DNA of 64,000 nt from Oscillospiraceae bacterium (lineage in GTDB: Bacteria; Bacillota; Clostridia; Oscillospirales; CAG-272), in the NCBI GenBank assembly GCA_015064285.1, contig SVSN01000007.1, positions 1 to 64,000 of the forward strand. The letters are read 5' to 3'. Both the position numbers and the translations under genes were made by a program. The first letter of the stretch is position 1. Every line of letters starts with the position of its first letter. The notes beneath the pieces were generated by a model. The model had not been told where the DNA came from, did no database searches, and saw only the letters and a list, made by a program, of their open reading frames with translations. Positions 43,030-49,900 of the stretch are shown piece by piece.

Positions 43030-43624
43030 AATCGGTCTGGATATACGCGCGGCTTCTGTGCGTCAATCCATGCGGGACTGCGGCGATATGCACCGGAATG
43101 TACAGAAATTGTTCTCCGCCCCCAGAGCAGAAGAGAGTGTTCTGTATCGGGTATATCAGAATGAAACAGGCTGTTTTCTCTACACCATGTCAGAAAATAT
43201 GCCCCGGGAAACGCAGGATACCCTTCACAACGGAATGCATATTCTTGGATGCAAAGACGTTTCAGCTATGGAAGTGGCGTTTATACCCGGAAGACAGCTG
43301 CGATTCAATCTTCTGACAATGCCGTTTAAGAAGGTCTATGATGGGGTCAGCAAAAACAGCCGCAGGAAATTTTTGCAGTCTCCGGAAGAGAGGGCGGCAT
43401 GGCTTCAGCGAAAAGGAGAACAAAACGGTTTTCAGATTCTCAGCATGGAGGAACTGCAGGGGAACATACTGACAAGCCGCCAAAAGGGAGAAACGATGTA
43501 TATTCCGACTGTCCGGTATACAGGGGTTCTGTGTGTACAGGACAGGGATGCGTTTATTCACGGATGGAAATATGGTATTGGTGCTGAGAAAGCATATGGT
43601 TTGGGAATGCTGTTGATCCAGTGA
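43016..43624 (+). CDS. casE: crRNA-processing endoribonuclease Cas6e (CasE)
   Basis: A 202-aa RAMP nuclease. It begins MYLSKIGLDIRAASVRQSMRDCGDMHRNVQKLF, which contains the catalytic-type His (DMHR). LLYRV-like ESVLYRVYQNETG follows, and the C-terminal glycine-rich loop is KYGIGAEKAYGLGMLLIQ. It cuts the array transcript within repeats and keeps the 3' hairpin. It is the last cas gene; the first CRISPR repeat lies only 27 bp after its stop. No cas1 or cas2 follows. Confidence 0.95.
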   Translation: MYLSKIGLDIRAASVRQSMRDCGDMHRNVQKLFSAPRAEESVLYRVYQNETGCFLYTMSENMPRETQDTLHNGMHILGCKDVSAMEVAFIPGRQLRFNLLTMPFKKVYDGVSKNSRRKFLQSPEERAAWLQRKGEQNGFQILSMEELQGNILTSRQKGETMYIPTVRYTGVLCVQDRDAFIHGWKYGIGAEKAYGLGMLLIQ

Positions 43625-43651
43625 TAGAAATGAATTTTTTGTGAACGAAGT

Positions 43652-44171
43652 GTATACCCCACGTGTGTGGGGATGAACCGCGGTACAGAGTATCCGGACA
43701 GCAAACGCAACGGTATACCCCACGTGTGTGGGGATGAACCGCAGATTGACGAATTTGAGAAGTGCCACACGCTGTATACCCCACGTGTGTGGGGATGAAC
43801 CGCGATGCACACCGATAAAGATCTGGCCTGGCTCCGTATACCCCACGTGTGTGGGGATGAACCGAATTTTGAGACGGCCCACAAGACCGCAACCCTGTAT
43901 ACCCCATGTGTGTGGGGATGAACCGTACCGCTGTATGAGACGGGCGGCAGAACTATTGTATACCCCACGTGTGTGGGGATGAACCGTAGTTGTTGCTGAT
44001 CTCCACACCATTCATATGGTATACCCCACGTGTGTGGGGATGAACCGCATACGACGAAACCACGGCCTACGGCGACAACCCGTATACCCCACGTGTGTGG
44101 GGATGAACCGAAGCTCTATACCATACCGGAGGACAACGAGCAGTATACCCCACGTGTGTGGGGATGAACTA
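43652..44171 (+). CRISPR. Type I-E CRISPR array, 9 repeats and 8 spacers
   Basis: The 29-bp repeats start GTATACCCCAC, contain the hairpin CCCCAC-GTGT-GTGGGG and end GATGAACCG, as in other I-E systems. Repeat starts are 43652, 43713, 43774, 43836, 43897, 43958, 44019, 44082 and 44143. Spacers are 32, 32, 33, 32, 32, 32, 34 and 32 bp. Repeat 5 has one change (CATGTG). The last repeat ends ACTA instead of ACCG, which marks the leader-distal end and places the leader on the cas6e side. Only 27 bp separate cas6e from repeat 1, so a normal ~60-100-bp leader would overlap the cas6e coding end. Confidence 0.98.
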
Positions 44172-44247
44172 CATTGATGGGGTATAACATATGCCAAAAG
44201 ATTTCCATAAACCGTGGTAAATCGGACAGTACCGGTACTTCATTCCG

Positions 44248-45333
44248 TCACCGCGTATAGATCCTGCATAATGTTCCCAACGGATGCCATACATTATAGT
44301 CCAGATTTGTCTGTACTCCGAACAATACATCTTTTCCCGCTCCATTCCGGTTCTTGACAATCTTGAATGCGGCAACATTGGTGTCTTTGGGAATAGAGAT
44401 GCGTTTTTCAGCACCGGATGGTTCCTGTATTTTTACGCAGAATTCCTGCGGATTGATCATTTTGAACATCAGCATATTGTCTGTGACATGCATGATGTGT
44501 TTGGCATTTGCAATGTTATTGGAGTTCAAATCCTCCGGATTCTTGTAAACAGTATCATCGGTCAGCTGGAATGTGGCAAGCCCTGTGATACTATCCGGAT
44601 CACTTTTTATAACTTCGGATAACTCAGTTGCGGTCTGCTGCAGTTCACCCCACTCGGCACTTCCGCAGCTTTTCAGGGTATCATATGCCACAACTCTGCA
44701 CCCTTTCTTCTTTGCGGTTCGGATTTCCATACGGATGCGTTCGATACTGTAGTCGTCACTTATATTCTTAAAATGAAACATATTCCGGTAATTGGTTTGC
44801 AGCCAATCCAGTATGTTCAGATAGGCCTTAAATGTGCTGCTTTCCGCTTCCAGACGTTTCATATAGTCTTCCGTTGTCTCATGTAGCTGTTTCTCTATCG
44901 GCTGTCCATCCGTTGTGCGGAACTGCGGCTGAGTAATATCTGATTGGGTCATGTGCAGTGTCTGACCATGCAGTGCACAAAGCTGCGGCATATTGACGAT
45001 GGTACATAACAGGATTTTTTCAAACTGTTCCTGTGTCATTTCATTTATACGTTCCGGCTTCTTAAACAGTTTCCTGTACACTTCGTTATTGGCAATCCAC
45101 TTTATATGCAGCAAAGCCATTTTCTCCGGGGTTAAATCTGCACTGTAAGTTTTATAATAGTCTTGTAGAAAACTGTAAGAGATTCTTCCACCGTCATCAT
45201 GAAAGTCATCTGCATGGAGGCTGTAGTTATACTGTTCCAGTAATGATATGTTATTGGATATGTGGCCAAGCAGAACAAGTTCGGCGGATGTAGTAATTGT
45301 GGTTTGGGATAGGTTTTCTTCCTCATGAGTCAT
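44248..45333 (-). CDS. DnaB-like replicative helicase homologue lacking a Walker A
   Basis: A 361-aa protein. NISLLEQYNYSLHADDF at residues ~28-44 and the following helices resemble a DnaB N-terminal region. KGCRVVAYDTLKSCGSAEWGEL (Walker B-like) and GLATFQLTDDTVYKNPEDLNSNNIANAKHIMHVTDNML resemble the C-terminal RecA-fold helicase core. No GxxxxGK(T/S) is present between them, so the ATP-binding part seems lost or replaced. It lies 15 bp after the winged-helix gene, transcribed toward the CRISPR array, and may be what is left of an element's replication module. Confidence 0.6.
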   Translation of the reverse strand: MTHEEENLSQTTITTSAELVLLGHISNNISLLEQYNYSLHADDFHDDGGRISYSFLQDYYKTYSADLTPEKMALLHIKWIANNEVYRKLFKKPERINEMTQEQFEKILLCTIVNMPQLCALHGQTLHMTQSDITQPQFRTTDGQPIEKQLHETTEDYMKRLEAESSTFKAYLNILDWLQTNYRNMFHFKNISDDYSIERIRMEIRTAKKKGCRVVAYDTLKSCGSAEWGELQQTATELSEVIKSDPDSITGLATFQLTDDTVYKNPEDLNSNNIANAKHIMHVTDNMLMFKMINPQEFCVKIQEPSGAEKRISIPKDTNVAAFKIVKNRNGAGKDVLFGVQTNLDYNVWHPLGTLCRIYTR

Positions 45334-45348
45334 AAAATCACACTCCTC

Positions 45349-45858
45349 TTAAAACTGAATAAAATAGGTATTGACAGTATTCTCGTAGGCCGAACGCTCC
45401 TCAAGAGCGGGCGGTTCAACTATGTTTTCTATGTTTTCTGTATTGTTTTTGGATACACCATCCTGCTTTTTTCGTGGTGTGTTTTTGGGTACACCTGTTT
45501 TGGTTTTTCGCGACCGATTCTGTTCCTTGTCGGCATGGGGGGCACCGCCTTCATAAAAGGTGAAGTGGCTTTTCCAGTTTTCATCCGGAACAAGATATCC
45601 TTTTTCGAGAAGTTCCGCAAAGGCTTTTCTGTAGGTACTCTCTGTACAACTGGTTTTCTGCAGCAGAATGGCAGGTGAAAACCAATCTTCGTAATTGTTG
45701 GCATTCAACGCCATGTAGCTGTACAGCATGTAGGCACTGTAACTCAGGTTTTTCATTGCATCCTGAGCCGCTTGGATATTGATTTTTGTGTAACCTGCTG
45801 TTCCTTCGATTTTGTGATACGTAATTCTGCGTTGATTTTGGTTGCTTGAAAAAATCAT
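45349..45858 (-). CDS. Winged-helix replication-type protein
   Basis: A 169-aa protein. YTKINIQAAQDAMKNLSYSAYMLYSYMALNANNYEDW, then FSPAILLQKTSCTESTYRKAFAELLEKGYLV, is a winged-helix pattern like those of plasmid or phage replication initiators and DnaD-like helpers. The C-terminal tail is basic and low-complexity (KTKTGVPKNTPRKKQDGVSK). AAAAAGGAG sits before the ATG. It is the first gene of a two-gene unit with the DnaB-like gene. The assignment as a replication protein is inferred. Confidence 0.65.
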   Translation of the reverse strand: MIFSSNQNQRRITYHKIEGTAGYTKINIQAAQDAMKNLSYSAYMLYSYMALNANNYEDWFSPAILLQKTSCTESTYRKAFAELLEKGYLVPDENWKSHFTFYEGGAPHADKEQNRSRKTKTGVPKNTPRKKQDGVSKNNTENIENIVEPPALEERSAYENTVNTYFIQF

Positions 45859-45891
45859 ACTGTTTTTCTCCTTTTTGTATAATATAATCTG

Positions 45892-45912
45892 CCAAAGAAT
45901 GGATTTCTTTGG
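45892..45912 (-). promoter_or_regulatory. Leader hairpin/operator before the winged-helix gene
   Basis: CCAAAGAA-TGGAT-TTCTTTGG is an 8-bp perfect inverted repeat between the promoter and ribosome site. It could be the binding site for the gene's own winged-helix product or a 5'-UTR hairpin. Confidence 0.5.
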
Positions 45913-45919
45913 TGTAATT

Positions 45920-45948
45920 AGTATAACATATTTGTCGTAATTTGTCCA
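45920..45948 (-). promoter_or_regulatory. Promoter of the winged-helix/DnaB-like pair
   Basis: On the minus strand TGGACA (45948-45943) and TATACT (45925-45920) have a 17-bp spacer. Confidence 0.7.
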
Positions 45949-46608
45949 TTCGCAGAATGCTCGAAAATTGAAGAGTGGCGGCTATTGCAGAATAATAACA
46001 GCTTTTTTCTGTCATTTTTTCCACCTTGAACAATTATTTCAATTTGTTCAATATGCACAAAAATGATGAAAAGAGGATGGGTCTGGACTTTGCATTGATG
46101 ATGTAAAGATTACGCAACTATCGTCTGAGTAAGGCAAATTGCGGGAATTCCCTGATATAGGATCTGGGTGTGTTTTTGGAAATATCGTCCATGGAATAAT
46201 GTTGCTGAAGATGTCTGACAGCCCGTTTTTGGGGGAGCTTACATGAATCTTGGGATATATACGTAGAGGCAGGAGCCTGTCATTGTAGTGAATGGTTCCC
46301 AGCAGTACGAACATCAGAAAAAGGACAGGATTTATTACCTGCCCTTTTGTATTGAATCTTAATATTCAAATATACCACAACATATATTCAATCAATTTAT
46401 AATATTGACTTTTGGTTGCATATATAGTATAATACATGTACCAAAATCACGAAATCACAGTTTCCACTTTCAGACTTTCCACAGTTATTCGAAAATCTCC
46501 TGTATCACACTTGCACTTTCCACACCCCTTCCACCCCCACGCAAAAAAGAGAGGGAACGGTTTCCCATCCCCTCTCGGATTTATACACTTTTGTGTATGC
46601 TTCCTCAA
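45949..46608. other. Non-coding stretch between the replication-like pair and the surface-protein gene
   Basis: I see no supported gene. At 46319-46348 AAAAGGACAGG pairs with CCTGCCCTTTT, followed by TTGAATCTTAATATTCAA, a palindrome-like string. The same hairpin-plus-string combination occurs at 24768 and 52667. At 46540-46578 a hairpin (GAGAGGG/CCCTCTC) with a minus-strand T run is the old terminator of the rubrerythrin relic. The small ORFs listed here have no family features. Confidence 0.5.
46543..46578 (-). terminator. Terminator behind the rubrerythrin relic
   Basis: On the minus strand GAGAGGGGATGGGAA pairs with CCGTTCCCTCTC and TTTTTT follows. Confidence 0.75.
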
Positions 46609-46737
46609 TTACTTGTTGCCGAAGTATCTTTCCAGCAGGCCTGCAAATGCCTTGCCGTGTCTTGCTTCGTCCCGGGCCATTTCATGAACGGTGTCATGGA
46701 TAGCGTCCAGGTTCAGCTGCTTAGGCTCCGCCGAACG
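46609..46737 (-). pseudogene. 3' fragment of a rubrerythrin/NADH peroxidase gene
   Basis: Minus-strand codons from 46737 give [20 protein letters not shown] and then [19 protein letters not shown] with a stop at 46609. This is the end of the ferritin-like domain of rubrerythrins (EMxxDExRHGKAF, with di-iron ligands). Rubredoxin and the first helices are missing. The old terminator is still in place. It is not on the ORF track because no start codon remains. Confidence 0.85.
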
Positions 46738-46972
46738 TAGTGGATTTCACAAGGAAAATACAAGCAAAAAACCAATCATCAAAACCAATTTTATCCAGTT
46801 TTGTGTAGAATCAATCCTGTTTTTTGTTGGGATCACAGGCAGGCTGCTGCCTCCTGAATCAAATTTCTTATAATTATTAATTATTTAATTGAATTGACAA
46901 ATCTTCCATTAGGATATATAATATAAAATAATATATCTACCTTCGGAAATATTTACACCAATGGAGGACAGT

Positions 46973-49900
46973 ATGAGAACAAAGAAGATTCTTGCGTTTC
47001 TGATTTCTGCCGTAATGGCAGTACAGGCGGTACCGATGTCTGCGGCGGCCGTGGAGGCAGAGATACAGGAGACGGCTGAAATACTTGAGGAACCGGTACT
47101 GCTTCAGGAGGAACCTGAAGAACCGGAAGTGCATGTGATCCCGGATGTGATGGTTTCAGAAAAAGCGACGGAATTATATGCAGCTGCGGTGGTATCGGGG
47201 GATTTTGAATATGCAGTCAAAAATGACGATACTGCGACCATCACCGGATTTGTCGGGGAAGTTAGCGGCGATCTGGTGATTCCCGGGGTGATTGATGGGT
47301 ATACAGTAACTGAGATTGGGAATTATGCCTTCTATAACTGTTCCGGCTTTACGGGAAGTCTGACGATTCCGGACAGTGTTACTTCTATAGGGGAGGGTGC
47401 ATTCTCTGACTGTTCCGGCTTTACGGGAAGTCTGACGATTCCGGACAGTGTTACTTCTATTGGAAATCATGCATTCTCTGACTGTTCCGGCTTTACGGGA
47501 AGTCTGACGATTGGGGACAGTGTTACTTCTATTGGGTATTTTGCCTTCTATAACTGTTCCGACTTTACGGGAAGTCTGACGATTCCGGACAGTGTTACTT
47601 CTATTGGGGATTATGCATTCGAGTGCTGTTCCGGCTTTACGGGAAGTCTGACGATTCCGGACAGTGTTACTTCTATTGGGGGAAGTGCATTCTCTGAATG
47701 TTCCGGCTTTACGGGAAGTCTGACGATTGGGGACAGTGTTACTTCTATTGAGGATTATGCATTCTTTTACTGTTCCGGCTTTACGGGAAGTCTGACGATT
47801 CCGGACAGTGTTACTTCGATTGGGGAGTCTGCATTCCAAAACTGTTCCGGCTTTACGGGAAGTCTGACGATTCCGGACAGTGTTACTTCGATTGGGAATT
47901 ATGCATTCAGTCACTGTTCCGGCTTTACGGGAAGTCTGACGATTCCGGACAGTGTTACTTCTATAGGGGATTATGCATTCTATAACTGTTCCGGCTTTAC
48001 GGGAAGTCTGACAATTCCGGACAGTGTTACTTCTATTGGGGAGTTTGCATTCTATGACTGTTCCGGCTTTACGGGAAGTCTGACGATTCCGGACAGTGTT
48101 ACTTCGATTGGGAATTGTGCATTCTATTACTGTTCCGGCTTTACGGGAAGTCTGACGATTCCGGACAGTGTTACTTCTATTGGGGAGTCTGCATTCTATT
48201 GCTGTTACGGCTTTACGGGAAGTCTGACGATTCCGGACAGTGTTACTTCGATTGGGTGGGGGGCATTCTATAACTGTTCCGGCTTTACGGGAAGTCTGAC
48301 GATTGGGGACAGTGTTACTTCGATTGGGGATGAGGCATTCTATAAATGTTACGGCTTTACGGGAAGTCTGACGATTGGGGACAGTGTTACTTCGATTGGG
48401 GATGAGGCATTCTATAACTGTTACGGCTTTACGGGAAGTCTGACGATTCCGGACAGTGTTACTTCGATTGGGGATTATGCATTCTATTACTGTTACGGCT
48501 TTACGGGAAGTCTGACGATTCCGGACAGTGTTACTTCGATTGGGGATTATGCATTTAAGTCCTGTTCCGGATTCACGGGCAGCCTGATAATTGGAGACAG
48601 CGTGATTTCCATCGGTACCTATGCATTTGATTCTTGCAGTGGTTTTTCTGGAGAACTTATCATCGGTAAAAGTGTTACATTAATTTGTGACTCTGCGTTC
48701 AGAAGTTGTTACAATTTTACTGGCTCTTTAACCATCCCCTCATCAGTTGAAACTATCGAATATGCAGCTTTTGCGTTCTGTAGAAATATACACAATGTAT
48801 TTTTCAATGGAGATATTCCCGCAAATCTGGGGGGATATTTCTTCTTTGATTTCCCAACAGACTTCACAATTTACTACCCCGAAGGAAACACATCCGGCTG
48901 GACATCCCCCACATGGACTGCACCGGACGGAACCGTATACAATACAGCAACATTTGTGCCGGATCAATCCATAACAGTCGAATGGGATACCGCGTCCGTT
49001 ACACTCATTGTAGGGGACTCCTATGATTTTTCCGGTGAAGTTCGGTCATCGTTCAAAGATCTGTACGCTGTTCATTTCACGGTCAACAACCGGACAAATC
49101 AAGCAGATGGGATCGACTATTTTCGTACCGAATCCCCCGGCAGATATTTCAGGCTTGACGAAATTCCTTCCCTTACCGCCGGGGAAGTCCTGACCGGTCT
49201 GCAGGTTACCAACGGCCTTGATTCGCTCGAACTGGTTCCCGGGGAATATATCATCCGTATGTGGGTGAAAGATACTGCGGGAAACTCCGTATACAAAACC
49301 AAGGAATTGACAGTAATTGAAAAGCAGATTGTACTTCCGCCGGAAACTATGGTGCAGCCCACTTCCATCAAAGCCGGTGAATCCGCCGCATTCACACTGA
49401 CTGCCTATGAGAAACTGACGGATGTCTACGTTCAATTCATGCTGACAGATGGCAGCTGGATGAATGAAGACACCTGTGCGGAAGAGTATGCACTTTCCGC
49501 AGCATCGGAAGAAGACGGCGTATATACCTATACTGCGGATATTACCCTGAATACTCCCGGCAATATGTACGACGGAAACCGCCGGTACTTCCGTTTTGTC
49601 TACACGGACGGAGAGGGCAGAGTGAACTATACGGATTTGAAAACTATTGTCGTAACTACGGATGAAAAACAGATAGAACTGAAGATCATTTCCGGCGGTA
49701 CCCAGAGTGACAGTATGATCCATATGAACGATGTAAAGATCGTATTGTCAGTTGTCAGCGATGATGGAAGCAAACCGAAAAACGTAAGTATTGATTATCT
49801 TGACGGGGATTCAAGTAAAGTATCTTTTTATTACAATAAGGATACCAGACAGATCATCGGAAACATCATCAGTACACCGGAGGGCGAGGAAGTACTGTAT

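Noticed and set aside
43262-44197. Minus- and plus-strand ORFs of 60-250 codons across the CRISPR array
   Set aside because: They are translations of the repeats (recurring SSPHTWGI / FIPTHVGYT peptides), a well-known artefact of this repeat type.
46048-46314. 88-codon minus-strand ORF in the intergenic region
   Set aside because: It has no ribosome site, family features or neighbours to support it.
47174-47914. 246-codon minus-strand ORF rich in NRSNTVRNRQTSRKAGT repeats
   Set aside because: It is only the antisense of the LRR tandem repeats; it has no ribosome site or independent features.
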